From: Mariannaea sp. PMI_226
Lineage: Eukaryota > Ascomycota > Sordariomycetes > Hypocreales > Nectriaceae
DNA: 64,000 bases
Assembly (NCBI GenBank): GCA_024336345.1
Contig: JANFOG010000006.1
Coordinates: 620,001-684,000 of the forward strand
Direction of reading: 5' to 3'
The notes beneath the pieces are model-generated. The model worked only from the letters and a program-made list of their open reading frames with translations, had not been told where the DNA came from and searched no databases. Position 1 is the stretch's first letter. The number at the start of each line of letters is the position of its first letter. Shown here in pieces: positions 1 to 12,020 of this stretch. The position numbers were made by a program, and so were the translations under genes.

Positions 1-950
1 TTTATAATAATTGTATTACAGTACCTTGTCCGCAAATATATTGGTATAGACTATAGCACGCCAGCTAACGCATGATTGCACAAGGGCTCTACAGCTCTCG
101 CCTTGCAGGACCATGGATCACGTTTTGATGGCGTGTATGGAAACACCAATTGCTCTTAGTCTTTGATAAAGAGGCCCAGGGCTATAAATAAAGATACTTG
201 GAGAATCCAGCAGACTTTTTTGCTATCATTCTCTCTACTACGTAGAGAACTGCCTCCTTGCAGGCTCTCTGCCATGTGCATAAATATCAGAGATACCTAG
301 AAGGAGGTAGTCTAATAGGACACTAAGTTGTCGGTGCATTCAATGGAATAGTCCCCAGAAGAACAATGCCAGTTTTTCCGGCTCCACAAAATGTTCATTG
401 AGTCCAAAGTCGTCGAGAGCAAGGGTATTTGGTTTGACTTGTAATACTAAACACAACTTTACGGCAGAATTTGATGAGGTTGATGAGTGATTAAAAATTA
501 GATAAATGACAGGTGTACTGCCAGTGGTGTCTCTTGTTGCCACCAGCCCTTTTCTGCGTAGAAAAGCCGGGACCATCGGAGAATCCACTCTGGAGACAAT
601 AACAGCCGCGCGCTATAAAAACTTCCAGCTCAAGCCCATCTCCCTCAACCTCAGCGTCAATATTGGCTCTTTCTCGCTTCTCTCTCATATAATTACTTGC
701 CTTGCTGGCCTCTATCGCCAATCCGCCATTATTACCATTTTCTCGTCATCCAGTATTGAGAATCGTGCCACGATCCCTCACAATCACCTGTCAACACTTG
801 GCTGTATCACCTCACTCAGCCTTTGTGCTGGCCACCTATCTCCTGTCTCTCTACCATTTACTTGGAGCAACAAAATCTGGAGCCTGCGCATTAAATTTTT
901 TAATCAACTCACGTTCGCGCACGCCTCCCTTAATCAAATAATTCATCACC
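1..950. other. Intergenic / 5' region of the PGA2-like gene
   Basis: No gene can be supported here. Short open frames on both strands have no recognisable domains or codon pattern. The last 350 bases are pyrimidine-rich and look like a promoter and 5' leader for the gene starting at 951. The one longer plus-strand frame (506-985) runs into that gene in another frame and reads as a leader artefact. Confidence 0.6.
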
Positions 951-1436
951 ATGGATTCCGAGGCTCAGCAACAGCAGCCGCTTGATAATGTTCAGCCTGA
1001 GCTGAACGCCCTTGGCAAGCTCATGGCGAATTTTCTCCAGTACGGATCCAATGCGTCCAACAATCTCTCCAACACCTTCACTAGCATGGATGCCAAGGGC
1101 TGGCTGCGCTTAATCATGGTTGTGGGTGGCTATATGCTGCTACGGCCCTACCTACTGAAGCTGTCCACCAAAGTTGCCGTCAGGAAATTGGAGGAACAGG
1201 ATGAGAGAGAAAAGGCTGCAGCCAGGGCACAAATCTCACCCAACGAGCTGCGTGGTGTCCCTGACGAAGTTGAACCCGAGCTGGATCCCGAGGGCGATGG
1301 CACAGGTGCTGATTGGGGTCAGAGGGCTCGTGTGAGGCAACGAGTGATGTTGAAGCAAATGCTGGATGCGGAAGAGCAAAGGAGGCTGGATGAAGAGTCG
1401 GACAAGGAAATTGAGGATCTGCTGGAATACGACTGA
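951..1436 (+). CDS. PGA2: PGA2-like ER membrane trafficking protein
   Basis: Single exon, 161 residues. The family (Pga2 of yeast, processing of Gas1 and ALP) consists of small ER/nuclear-envelope membrane proteins needed for secretory protein maturation. The sequence shows a Gln-rich N-terminus, one hydrophobic segment around residues 50-68 (GWLRLIMVVGGYMLLRPYLL), and a highly charged Glu/Arg-rich tail with the typical 'ADWGQRARVRQR' block, ending in an acidic 'EEDLLEYD'-like stretch. Length is close to the fungal family norm (about 130-180). The start at 951 sits in a good context (CACCATGG). It lies alone, upstream of an unrelated gene. The family call rests on remembered family features, not on a search; another small tail-rich membrane protein is possible. 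Confidence 0.75.
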   Translation: MDSEAQQQQPLDNVQPELNALGKLMANFLQYGSNASNNLSNTFTSMDAKGWLRLIMVVGGYMLLRPYLLKLSTKVAVRKLEEQDEREKAAARAQISPNELRGVPDEVEPELDPEGDGTGADWGQRARVRQRVMLKQMLDAEEQRRLDEESDKEIEDLLEYD

Positions 1437-3567
1437 TGGGATATGTCCAATCACTATTTACCTCAGAAAAAGTCAACGATGACCAAAAGGGTATCAAGGC
1501 TCAATGGCATGGCGATTTCTTCTCGCCCTTATAATACGTTCGATTTTCAGCAACTTTGATCTTACTACTTCTTTGTCAATGTTCAGATGTGTACATACGT
1601 GCGTTAATCTTCGTTGATGGGGGATCTATTAATCCGATGGTAATTGTGACAGCGACAAAGACCCACGGTCTCCGGCCTCCTCCCACAGAAATAGAAGATA
1701 AACTCCAGTCTGGTGATTCCACTCGGATCGGCTGAGCTATTTGCATTGCACGTCCCTCATACCCCAGTGAGACCAAAATATACACTATTCGCATATTTTA
1801 CATTCATCAGCTCCCTGGCCAATGTCTTAATATAGTGAACTCTTGTACCGTGCCCGGGGCAGAGCCTGAGGATTACACAGCGGGTTCTAGCCAGGATGAG
1901 GTCTCTTTGTGAAGCCCAGATCTATGAGCCGTCAAAACTCGGCACTTGTTGGATCCGGCGGATGCGAGAAAACATGATTGGAAGCAAGGTTTAGTGTAGC
2001 TCCCTTGTCAGGGTATTTTTCTTTGTAACAGGTCGGAACAGGGTCTTAGTTATATAGTGGCTGATGTGAGGGCATGGCTCAAAAATCCGGTTTGGTCAGT
2101 AGGACACGCGAGCAAGTGGGCTTAGCAGTGACAGTGTGGTCCCTCATGGTCTCTCCCACTACTGTAAGTACTGCATATAATGGAATGCATGCTTCACCAT
2201 TTTCTCTGACAGTGGACCAGGTGTGTGGCACAGAGATGAAAATGCGAGGTTGTTGGGCATGGCCTGGCTTCGTCACACTGCTTGGTCATGCTGTTGGCAT
2301 GCAGGTGCAATAAATGAGCGCAGAGCGATTCTGTTATTGCTGGAAGAGTCCATGGAGTTCGAGCAGCTGACCACCTCAGGTTGAGGTGAGTCAGGCTGGC
2401 CGTTGCCACTCGCTAATTATCTTCCACGCTGACCACTTCTATTCACAGCCCAGTTGAGAGTATTGAACGTGATCATGCCGGATTACCTCGGTTCAGGAAA
2501 TGAACTCTGGAACTTATCACAATCACACGTATATGCACCCCTATTAAAGCAACAATAGAGTAAAACGATCCTACGACCTACTCAAAGCAGCCTCCTTGGT
2601 TGTTATCAGAACCCAGCTAACCAAATAAGAGACCTGGTTCCCTGCGCAGGGTTTCTGGTTGCCGTGGAGCCACACGGACCTGACGTAGAGAGGGGCAACC
2701 CAGCGGGGCGATAGGCGGGAGGAGGGGGCTTTCTGGGTAGCAGGTACCACACTCTAGGAGAATACACCGAGACAAGACGGTCACTCAAGTGTCTAAACAA
2801 ACAAAAGAATAAACAGGATTCGATTCAAGTCAACTCAAACGAATAATTTTATGATGAAAATGAATACAGTTCGGCATACTAATTATTTTTTTGCATTATA
2901 AACCAGATTCCCCTATCCCTCAAACGATGCGCGGCACATATGAAGGCTTGATATTGAGTATTGGCCCGGTCTCGATTTGTAGGGTAAACAACCTGGAAGC
3001 CACTATTTTCGCATTGATCTTCCCGCAAAAACCCCGGTTGGTATCGTACCTAACTCGCAGCCGACCCCGCCCGCTACAGCCTATAGGTACCTTAACGTTA
3101 GGTACCTGACATCGGTGTTAGTTTATGCCCGGCCTTGTCCTATGTCATCCTCCCGCCTCTTGGGCGTTGTGTGAAGCTGCGCCTCCAAGGTTCAACACCT
3201 CAACCTGTTTGCCTTGTCTTCGTGCGGCGCATCTTCCTCCACCCAACATTTCCTGGGTTTCCTGCTGTCTTCGCTCGCTGACCTTGGCGCCAGAAGGTTC
3301 TCTACAGATTCCTCCATCTTAACTCGCGCCGTTACCCTTCTTTTTATTTATTTAATTTTTTTCCCCCGCCGACTCGCTGCTTTTGTGCTTCCCCGCTCAC
3401 AGCGGAAGTTGCACGCTATTGCGACAGATCTAAACACCACGCACACGACGCTCGAGGTGATTGGTAGCAACGGCCCTTGACCACTCCGTCGCGGTCGCAC
3501 TTCCCGACCTCGAATTTCCATATAATGCCCACCCCCTCAAGCGCATAAATCACCTGAGTTTGACAAA
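1437..3567. other. Intergenic region, no gene seen
   Basis: About 2.1 kb between two plus-strand genes. Short frames only, none with a recognisable motif. The segment 3050-3560 becomes C/T-rich (for example poly-T near 3340-3365) and is the likely promoter and leader of the next gene. A GTACC/GGTACC-rich patch around 3045-3105 resembles the short AGGTAC motifs common in hypocrealean intergenic DNA. Confidence 0.6.
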
Positions 3568-6500
3568 ATGGGGGACTCGCTGGACATCCAGAACATGCTT
3601 CAAACGGGCTACTTCTCCACATCCCGAGCAAGAAGCCCTCGAGAGTAATTGATTCCCTCTTCAATCTTTAAATGCGATCCTAACAAATTTGTTCTCAGAC
3701 CAACACCGCAATATAGGAGCAGTGCATACTCCCTCCCACCACCGCCGTCCTATGACTCAGCAACGTCTCGATCATACCAACTTGTTTCACGCCGATACAG
3801 ATTCCAACCCCCACCCCCCAGCGTAGAAGACGAAGAAGTGTCGCTGAAGCGAGAGTATGGAGGATCGAAGCCGCCAGACGACGAAACCCCTTCGAGGGGC
3901 GAGATTGAACAGCATCCTATTATCATGGAGGTTCATGAACACAACCCAGAACGTCGGTTCGTCATTTTGACAGGACCACAAAGCGCTTCCGATGGAGGGG
4001 AACCCGACAAGAAACCGGGACCTAAGCGACCACGCGAAGGAAAACGTGTAGAAACGAGCTCATATGAATCAAACTCCTCTCGACGATACGAGTCCAGGCC
4101 GAGAACTGGTTCAAAACCCGAATCGAAGCCGGAGCCAAAGCCGGAGCCAAAGCTCGAATCGAGGCCTGAACCAAAGCTGGAGCAAAAGCCTGAACCAAAG
4201 ACTGAACCGAGACTTGAACCAAAACTTGAACTAAAGCCCGAGCCGAAACCTGAGCTTAAACCTGAACCGAAAATTGAACCGAAGCCTGAACCAAAACCTG
4301 AACCGAAATCTGAGCCTAGATACGAGCCAAAGCCTGAGCCCAAGCCTGACACCAGATACGAGTACAGACCAGAACCAGCGTTGAAGCCAAATTCTAACTC
4401 TGGTTCAGAAGGCGAGAGACCTCGTCTGGAGACGCGCAGGAGCAGACAAAATCTAGCAAAACTGGAGACCGATTTCAGAGAGGAACAGCTGCCTGAAAAG
4501 TATCGTAATTATCCTCCAACAAGTACTGCCCCATCCGACAACCCTCCCCCAAAACCACCTCGACCAAACCATGATACTAGTATACAGCCGGATGTTATCA
4601 CATATAGTTCAGGCGGGCGAGAAAGGGCATATCACGCATACAGCCAAGGTCAAAGCTCTAATCGTCGGTCCCCAACACAGCGATCCTACCCTATTCAGCC
4701 AGATGATCGACGATTCGATGAGAGCAATGCTCGTGCGTCGTCGACTTCATCTACAGTTAGGCGCATTCCTACCAATCTTGATCCTGGAGCATCCACTCGA
4801 GCATCCTCAGGCGATCGGATAGGCGATATGCGATACCGGGCTGAGTATGCACCGCCAAAACTCGGAAGGAAAGATGCTACACCCACTCCCGATTACCCAA
4901 AGTTGGAGCGTGAAGATGTTTCTCGCCAATCAAAATATGTGTCTCGAGATACCGAGAGTCGGCCAGTTGAAGAACATCCAAAGGGCCCAAGAGAACTTCA
5001 GCAACGACAGAAGAAGTCCGTGGTTGTGCAAGACGGCCGCGAGTCGAACTCAAACCTGGAAAAGATTGAAGCTCCTAGTGGTCCTCGACTCAGACCAAGA
5101 GGGCCAATCGTACCTGTACCAATCCCAACCTCCATCTTCCCAGATGAGAGTCCTCCTGCTGCGCGAAATGCATCAACCTTTCCAGTGTATAAAGAGGACC
5201 AGCGGCCTCCATCCCAAGAACGGCAGAAAGCGCAGCTTCCTTACCCCGTGGATGACGACCGCATCCTTGATCCATTTGACATTAGAAGGAAGGAGTGGAC
5301 GGGAAAATCTGCATACGGCGAAGAGCCAACCATTTCTATGCCTGAAATTCCTTTGCCAATTCCCATCGGTCCAGAGACAGCACTCGAGGCGAGGTCAGCA
5401 AGCATACCATCAGGTGTCCGGATCCCTGCTGGTACTTCGGTCCCACCGGGAACCCAGCCGTGGCAACCTCCTCCGTTTGACCCTGAAAGAGATGGTACTC
5501 GCCTTGAGAGGCCTGTAGGCTCTGTACGACGGCACTCAGAGAACAGCGGAGCAACTGGTGTCCCAGCAAAGTTTCCTGAATGCCGTCGTAAGAAGCCTGT
5601 CGCCGGTATGGTCGACTGGCTCACACTCCCTCGAACTGATTTCAATATCTGCCCTGAGTGCTATGGGTTCGTTTTTGGTAATACAGAGTTCCGGAACTTC
5701 TTCCAGCCGATGCTCCGACCTTCAGATGCACCCATCGCTTGTGATTTCGGTGTTTCTCCCTGGTATCGCATTGCTTGGCTCCTTACTTTGAAGAAGAACA
5801 AACAAGACTTACGACTGTTCCATGAAGTCGATAGTGCAATTACTGCGACCCAACACTTACCCTGCCCTCGAGATAGGACGACATCACGAAATTGGTTCAC
5901 CATTTGGGACCCATATACACGACGACCAGTCTACGATTTTATTATTTGTTTGCAGTGTGCTAAAATCATCGAGGCACTACTCCCGAACCTTTCGAACATT
6001 TTTGTTCCCGTGGACTCACGATCAGAACCCACAAGGGGGATTTGTTCTATGCGATTCAAGGAGAAGCGAAAACGCTTTGTGATGTATTTTGATGCCATGG
6101 AAATTACATCGGATGTTGCTCGCATCGAGCACGAGGAGCCAGACATTCATATGTTAGCAAAAGAACTAGAGAAGATGGCATCCGTCAGTGAATGCCACGA
6201 AGACATTCCAATCGGGCATGGTTACTGGCATACCATGCAATTTCTGCCACAATTTACAGTCTGTGGCGATTGTTTTGATGAGGTTGTTCGGCCTCGCCTG
6301 GAAGACGGCAATGTCATTGCCAGCAATTTCTACAAGAAACCAGAGAGACTTTCGCTGGCAACATGCCAGCTTTATTCCCCTCGAATGCGGGAAGTCTTCC
6401 AAAAGGCCTGTCGAGCGAATGACCCCAAGTATTTAGAGAGCAAGGCTCTGGAAAGGTTAGAAGTTGAATTGGACATACGAGAAAAGCTGAAAAAGCTGGA

Positions 6501-6576
6501 TAGGTCCAATCATGACGAAGAATGGGTTGAGCAGCAGGTAGATAAGTTAATTCGAGAATGGAAGAGGTGGGAGTAG
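3568..6576 (+). CDS. Large disordered protein with conserved CxxC C-terminal domain
   Basis: Two exons, 3568-3644 and 3699-6576, giving 984 residues. The first exon (MGDSLDIQNMLQTGYFSTSR...) joins in frame through a 54-bp intron with donor GTAATT, branch CCTAACA and acceptor TCTCAG; without it the frame has no good start. Residues 30-640 are disordered, proline- and charge-rich, and include a PEPK repeat tract (about 165-245). Residues about 650-984 form a conserved folded part with three CxxC pairs (ICPECYG, IICLQCAK, VCGDCFDE) plus further Cys and His residues, suggesting metal binding. It ends in a charged helix. Similar Pezizomycotina proteins are often labelled 'Ser/Arg-related nuclear matrix protein' or hypothetical; I cannot assign a function. 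Confidence is high that it is a gene, low for role. Confidence 0.85.
4117..4350 (+). repeat. PEPK tandem repeat inside the coding sequence
   Basis: About 25-30 imperfect copies of a four-codon unit reading PEPK with variants (LEPK, PELK, SEPR, TEPR), each unit about 12 bases. Synonymous changes between units show it is old rather than freshly slipped. The protein segment should be an extended, polyampholytic polyproline-like spacer. Confidence 0.9.
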
Positions 6577-6900
6577 GTGAGCAAGGACAACTATTGGATA
6601 TCGAAATCGAAGAATGAGAGGCGGCTCAGTTATGGTATATGAACGCAGACACCAACGCGAATTTCATGAGCTATACGTAAAGAATGAGATATACGATTCT
6701 AAATAGTCTAGATCTTTTGATGCCCCAACTTTCAACTTATAATTATCAACAGTCTAGGTACTTAATAAGTAGACTACCTTGTTAGTTTTGAGAACCGGAA
6801 TGCCACAGCTGCTACTCGCTTCACGACGTGCATGGATAGTAGTACCGTATTCTGGGAGCGCGATACTGCTTGATAGCACTGTGATCGCTCCGTAGGTTGC
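6577..6900. other. Intergenic, 3' flank and upstream spacer
   Basis: No gene seen. AT-richer 3' flank of the preceding gene followed by the upstream part of the RPL4 promoter. Confidence 0.5.
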
Positions 6901-6902
6901 AT

Positions 6903-6960
6903 CACGTGAGCCCTAGCCGATAATTTGAGAAGGTGGATTACACGATGTGGGGTTTAGGGT
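6903..6960. promoter_or_regulatory. Ribosomal-protein promoter elements: E-box and two Tbf1-like sites
   Basis: Upstream of RPL4 there is a CACGTG E-box (6903-6908), directly followed by AGCCCTA (6909-6915), and a TTTAGGGT (6953-6960), which is the reverse of ACCCTAAA. In several ascomycetes outside Saccharomyces, ribosomal-protein promoters use Tbf1 (ARCCCTAA-like) and Cbf1 (CACGTG). The clustering about 110-170 bp before the presumed 5' UTR intron fits that arrangement. Motifs are seen; factor binding is inferred. Confidence 0.55.
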
Positions 6961-7069
6961 CTCCGCCCACCAAACCACAAGGAAAAAAAAACCTAGGTGA
7001 AATTTATCACCAGCCCGAATTACACCCTCCCACTCCATCACCCAATTTCGACGCCGCACGACGATCGAG

Positions 7070-7144
7070 GTAAGAATCCCAGCGTTCCTGCTCGGCACAA
7101 CCCTCAATCTTTTCGCAACAATACTAACCTGACATCCTCTCCAG
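7070..7144 (+). other. Probable 5' UTR intron of RPL4
   Basis: A strong donor GTAAGA at 7070, a CTAACCTGAC branch region and a CTCTCCAG acceptor ending at 7144, lying 21 bases before the start codon. Introns in the leader are common in fungal ribosomal-protein genes. Not coding, so reading phase cannot confirm it. Confidence 0.7.
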
Positions 7145-7165
7145 GTCCAAGTCCCAACCTTCAAA

Positions 7166-8484
7166 ATGGCTTCGCGACCTACCGTCACTATCATCGGCAA
7201 AGATGGTGCTCCCACTGGAGCTACCCACCCCATTCCTGCCGTCTTCACCAGCCCGATCCGACCGGACATTGTCCAGCAGGTTCACACCGGTATCGCCAAG
7301 AACAAGCGACAGCCCTATGCTGTGAGCGAGAAGGCTGGTCACCAGACCTCTGCTGAGTCCTGGGGAACTGGTTAGTAAACAACTCTTTTTTCGTCTTTTC
7401 GTTTGGCAAATGTGGCAGATGGATCAGAAAAAATATTTTTTCAGTGGGATGAAGAGATGGAACACCGCCGCGCAGAAGAAATTCTTCACGGCAACAAGAT
7501 TGGACAATCCAGAAGGCTTTTTTTGTTCTTGGAACACATGAACTGCGGCTAACATTGATATTCTCCAGGTCGTGCCGTCGCCCGTATCCCCCGTGTCTCC
7601 GGTGGTGGTACTCACCGTGCTGGTCAGGCTGCCTTTGGTAACATGTGCCGATCCGGTCGCATGTTCGCCCCTACCAAGATCTGGCGCAAGTGGCACATCA
7701 AGGTCAACCAGGGCCAGAAGTGAGTACTCTCCGGAAATTTTGGCTTACGAGGAATTGGGACTGACTTTGGACTTTTTCTAGGCGATACGCTGTCTGCTCC
7801 GCCCTGGCTGCCTCTGCTGCCGCTCCCCTCCTCCTTGCCCGTGGTCACCAGATCTCCAACGTCCCCGAGGTTCCCCTGGTCGTTGACTCTGCTGTCTTCG
7901 AGAACGCCGCCGTTGCCAAGACTGCTGCTGCTGTCGGCCTCCTGAACGCCGTTGGTGCCGGTGCCGACGTCGAGAAGGCCAAGAAGTCCAAGAAGCTCCG
8001 TGCCGGTAAGGGCAAGCTCCGTGGCCGCCGCCACCGCCAGCGCCGTGGTCCTCTCGTCATCTACGACGCTGAGACCGACGGCAAGGAGCTCGTCACTGCT
8101 TTCCGCAACATCGCTGGTGTCGAGACCTCCCCCGTCACCGCCCTCAACCTCCTCCAGCTCGCCCCTGGTGGTCACCTCGGCCGATTCATCGTCTGGACCT
8201 CTGCTGCCTTCAAGGCTCTTGACGAGATCTACGGTACCACCACCGAGCCTTCTGCCCACAAGCGCGACTTCCTCCTCCCCTCCAACGTCGTCTCCCAGGC
8301 CGATCTCACCCGTCTCATCAACAGCTCCGAGATCCAGAGCTCCATTAACGCTCCCAAGGGCGATGCTGTCACTCGCCGCTCTGCTGTCCAGAAGAAGAAC
8401 CCTCTCAAGAACAAGCAGGTTATGCTTCGCCTGAACCCCTACGCCTCCGTGTTCGCCCAGGAGGCTCAGAAGAAGCAGGCTTAA
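7166..8484 (+). CDS. RPL4: 60S ribosomal protein L4 (uL4)
   Basis: Three exons, 7166-7370, 7569-7719 and 7782-8484, giving 352 residues. Introns (198 and 62 bp) have GTTAGT/GTGAGT donors and CAG/TAG acceptors and join in frame. The protein carries the uL4 hallmarks: the N-terminal [16 protein letters not shown] block, [13 protein letters not shown], the loop [26 protein letters not shown] that reaches into the peptide exit tunnel, then [20 protein letters not shown] and the eukaryotic C-terminal extension ending in KKQA. Length matches yeast L4 (362). It is a structural 60S component. Codon use is strongly biased to C-ending codons, as expected for a highly expressed gene. E-box and Tbf1-like sites lie upstream. 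Confidence 0.97.
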
Positions 8485-9114
8485 ATTTCCCCCTCGCTGG
8501 GTGTGCAGCGGGCAAGGAAGAACTAGGTGACGGAAATGGCATGATTTGGTAACGAGGCGTAATGGCTTCTGGAAGGTTGAGCTCCTAAAAATGAACAGAG
8601 ATTTGACTCTTTATGAAAACCGTTCCGTTCTTGGCATTCAGTCTTGGGACTTGCATACATATTCGTGTGATATACCATATATGACTTAACGGATTCCTGT
8701 CTTCCACCAACGTTTCTCGTTTTTCCTTGCTTGTGACAATGTTAATAGAACATACAAAGTAATGATGACATACTTAATGGCGCCATGAATATTTCAATCC
8801 CCTCTAACCCCATATTCCCTGAGAATGACGAACTTTGCCACACAGTTGATGTGAGACGAGAAGGGAGGAGAGTGAGCAATAGTCTCTCCATCGACTCTCG
8901 CTTCAACACAACTGTGAGCGTAGGACTATTTTCTACAATTCCCATCCTTCTCTAGCTTTCATAAAATATTTTATTGTTTATTTAGAGGTTTTATTGCCCC
9001 CTTTCTCCGCATCAACACAACTCACCAACACCAAACTTGAGCGTTCAGTTCATAACGTTCATCTTCATTTTCAGAAACTCGTCGTCTCAAACGCTGGTTA
9101 ATTTATTTCTTAGG
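8485..9114. other. Convergent intergenic region
   Basis: Space between the 3' ends of RPL4 (+) and the aminotransferase (-). No gene seen; AT-rich stretches near 8735-8990 probably hold the two polyadenylation regions. Confidence 0.55.
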
Positions 9115-11395
9115 CTATTGCGGCAATTCTGCAACAAGCTTCTCAATTTCAGAAACATCCTTGATCCTCCAGAACTTCTGCAACGCATTCGCATATCTTC
9201 GTGATCCAGCTTCGATATTCTCGTCGCTCTCAGCAGCGAAACACAAACGCACATATCTCCAGCCACGATCAGCGCGAATACCAGGTTCGGCGCTAAAAAT
9301 GGTGCCTGGTGATCCGAGAACCAGCTGGGGTGCATGAGTTGTGAAGATCAAGAAGGCACCCGCGAGTGTCGGCCCGTCAATGAGGGGAATATCCACACCC
9401 TTGGATTTGTAGAGCGGGTGGTTTTCAAAGTGCACCTGCGCCCAGATGAACATACCACCTCGAGGCCAGTCGAATGTCAGAAGGCGCGTCTTTGTTATGA
9501 CGCCCCATTCGGCGTCGGCCTGCCGGTTAGGCGTGGAGTGCTTGAGCTGGTATGTGTTCTCCTCAAGGATGGAACACATCAAAGTCATGCGGCGCTCGTA
9601 TTCGCCGCGAAGACCGGCGAGCCAACGGACCCAGCCGTCAAGTTGCCAGCCACTGAAGGTCGCTTTCTCCAAGAGGGGGAGCGAATTAAAAGCGTTGATA
9701 GTGGCGCTGGGTTGAGGGCCTCGAATCAGCTCAGCGATAAGGGACTGCACAAAGCCGGAAGGCTGCTGAGTGGTGGCCTCGGTGATTCTGCTCATTTTGT
9801 TAGCAAACTAGGTTCAACTCCTGGGGAGGCATCTTTAAATCTTACCGAAGAAGCCGCTCGATAATATCTGGCTGCGCGGTGATCCATCCCAGTCGGCAAC
9901 CGGGAGCAACTGTCTTGGAGAAAGTATCCAACCGAATGACTCGGCCATCGACATCAATGTTGAGGTACGAAGGAACAAGCGAATCAATGAACTCGAAGCC
10001 AGACTTCTTTTCAAACTGGAACGGCTGCTCACCCTGCACAACATCCTCGCCACGGAACCTCGCTTGCTGAAAAACGGCGGAGGGGAATTGGAGATACCAG
10101 TAAGGTTCGTCCTCAACAATGAGAACGTCGTATTCACTGGCTACTGCATATATCTCTTTTCTTCGTTCCACGGACTGAACACCGCCTGTAGGGTTGTGTC
10201 CCATACTGTACTCAGCGTGGTTAACGATTGAGTTCTTGCACTGAAAGTCATGAGGTTTCTTCTTATGCAGATAGCTTCTCCACTTGAATCAATGTCTGAT
10301 ATTGCACGGGTGGGCACTTACGTTACGGTATAAATGAAGTGTGGTCGACGGCCCTTACTGGGATCCCAATTCTCGAGAACATCACGCAGACCTCCAGGGC
10401 CTTCTGCCAGCATCCCTTCCCCATCGATTTCGACTGGCACGACTTGAACGTTGTACGGCTTGATTTGCGTGAGGATGTTTCCGAAAACGAACGACTCACA
10501 AATCATGCCAGGGCGTTGTTCAACTGGGTGAACACCTTCATACCAAGGATCGATGATGAGGTCCAACACCTTGGAGAAGCCATCCGTGTTGCCGTTGTTA
10601 AGAATAATCTCTGGGCCGCCTTTGTAAGGAGTATTGGGATGGAGGACATCACGAGTGAACTGGCGAAGAAATGAATACAGCGGAGGATATCCCTGAGAGA
10701 GGCCGTACTGAAGCGCCGTGCTCAAGTCAAGCTTGAGAGTCGGATCAGACTGGTCGAGAACCTTGGGGACGGTGATGTGAGCCGATGTTGCTTCAAAGTC
10801 AGGATTTGGCAGAAGACTGTGATCATTTCCCACAGTGCCGAGCGACAGCTTGCTCAGCTCTGCGAACGGGTAGTTTGGCGAGGGCTCCCATCGATCGGCC
10901 TTGGAGACTTTTGCTTCGAGAGTGTCGAAAGGGAAATATTTCACATTTGGCATTCCTGTAATCGAGGCCACAATGGCCCATCGTGTTAGTTTCTAAGGAT
11001 TTTCTCGGTTGCACAAGAGTGAATAATAGTGAAGCAGATATAAGGACGACGAAAGTTCTTGTTTGATCTAATATTCATAGCGAGGTACGCAGACTTCTGC
11101 ACACATCGCAAGCACTCAGTGTCCAGCGCGGTGAAGGCACTTGGAGTAATACTATTCCCGCGCACCCGAGAAACTTGATGCCAAAGCAAGGGGATATTGA
11201 ACGTTGATACGCACCACCAGAGAAGTTTGTGATGCCTGGGATCTTGATAAACTTGTAAAAAGCCTTGATCCTGCTGGGCTCTCTGTTCCTTGTGACAATT
11301 GAGTAGTGATGTGAGAGATCCTTAGGCTCAGGCGCCTTCAAAGCCGAAGCTGAGATCGGGGCTGCGGTATTGTCGGCCGTTGCAGAGGGAGCCAT
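9115..11395 (-). CDS. Aro8-type aromatic aminotransferase (PLP, class I/II)
   Basis: Four exons on the minus strand, 11395-11215, 10955-10322, 10205-9846 and 9787-9115, giving 615 residues. All joins keep phase; introns have GTGCGT, GTAAGT and GTAAGA donors. Fold-type I PLP enzyme: NPTGG at about 276-280, EDEPYWYLQF around 303 (Asp binding the pyridine N), the Schiff-base lysine in DTFSKTVAPGCRLGW (K about 369), and a C-terminal Arg in GWRYVRLCFA that should bind the substrate carboxylate. The layout (N-terminal SHHYSIVTRNREPSRIKA) matches fungal Aro8/aromatic aminotransferases that interconvert Trp, Tyr and Phe with their 2-oxo acids. Start MAPSATAD chosen; an in-frame Met 54 bases upstream (11449) would add 18 residues. 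A flavin monooxygenase lies 625 bp upstream on the same strand. Kynurenine/2-aminoadipate aminotransferase activity is possible. Confidence 0.9.
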
Positions 11396-12020
11396 TGTGA
11401 CGAAGCTTATCTCAGGAAGTTTAGCCAGGTAGCTGAAAGATTGAGGCAATCGTATCTGTAACTGGAGGTGATTGGGGTATATAGAAATATCAAGCAGTAA
11501 AGATGATTGGTCTGCTGAAAGCCAGAATTTGAGACACGGAAAATAAGAGATGGGAAAGAAAAAGCAAAGGTGCTAAAGTGTCTTCTGCTTCAATTTCAAG
11601 GATTGGAGGCATTGAGACGCAACTTATCTCCTCGTTATCTTGTCGGCAATCGTATCAAGGGTGGCAGGGGTGGTAGCGGCGGTTTCGTTTATCCCCGATT
11701 GCGGTACGAATGCAGAGCTGGTTATGACAAATCCAGCCATCCCACACATTCTCGTCATTATCATCCACGATCACAACATAAATACATCATCTCCCAACCC
11801 CAGGTTTCCCCGGAGTTTGAGGTGGGATGCCACCGATCTTGTTACGCAATAAGACGCTATTTTCCTTGCATCTCAGGAACTTCACAGAAGATGTCGCGAT
11901 ATCTTCCCCTGCAGCCGGACTACAACTCGCTTATAGGTGAGAGTGAACATGGTCTATTCTGCCACGAAATGCTGCATCACGCTTTTCTATGTATAGAATA
12001 ACGCAAGAAAAAAGAAAATT
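11396..12020. other. Intergenic, promoter of the aminotransferase
   Basis: About 625 bp between the 3' end of the monooxygenase and the aminotransferase start, both on the minus strand. No gene is supported; a 143-codon plus-strand frame (11570-12001) has no recognisable features. Confidence 0.55.

Noticed and set aside
506..985. 159-codon plus-strand frame overlapping the PGA2-like start
   Set aside because: No domain, composition like a pyrimidine-rich leader, and it overlaps a better-supported gene in another frame.
3933..4352. Minus-strand frame rich in GSGFGS repeats, looking like an FG nucleoporin or silk-like protein
   Set aside because: It is the antisense shadow of the PEPK repeat in the real plus-strand gene.
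9801..9830. GGTTCAACTCC, a match to the tRNA B box
   Set aside because: It lies in an intron of the aminotransferase; no acceptor, anticodon or T stem can be formed around it.
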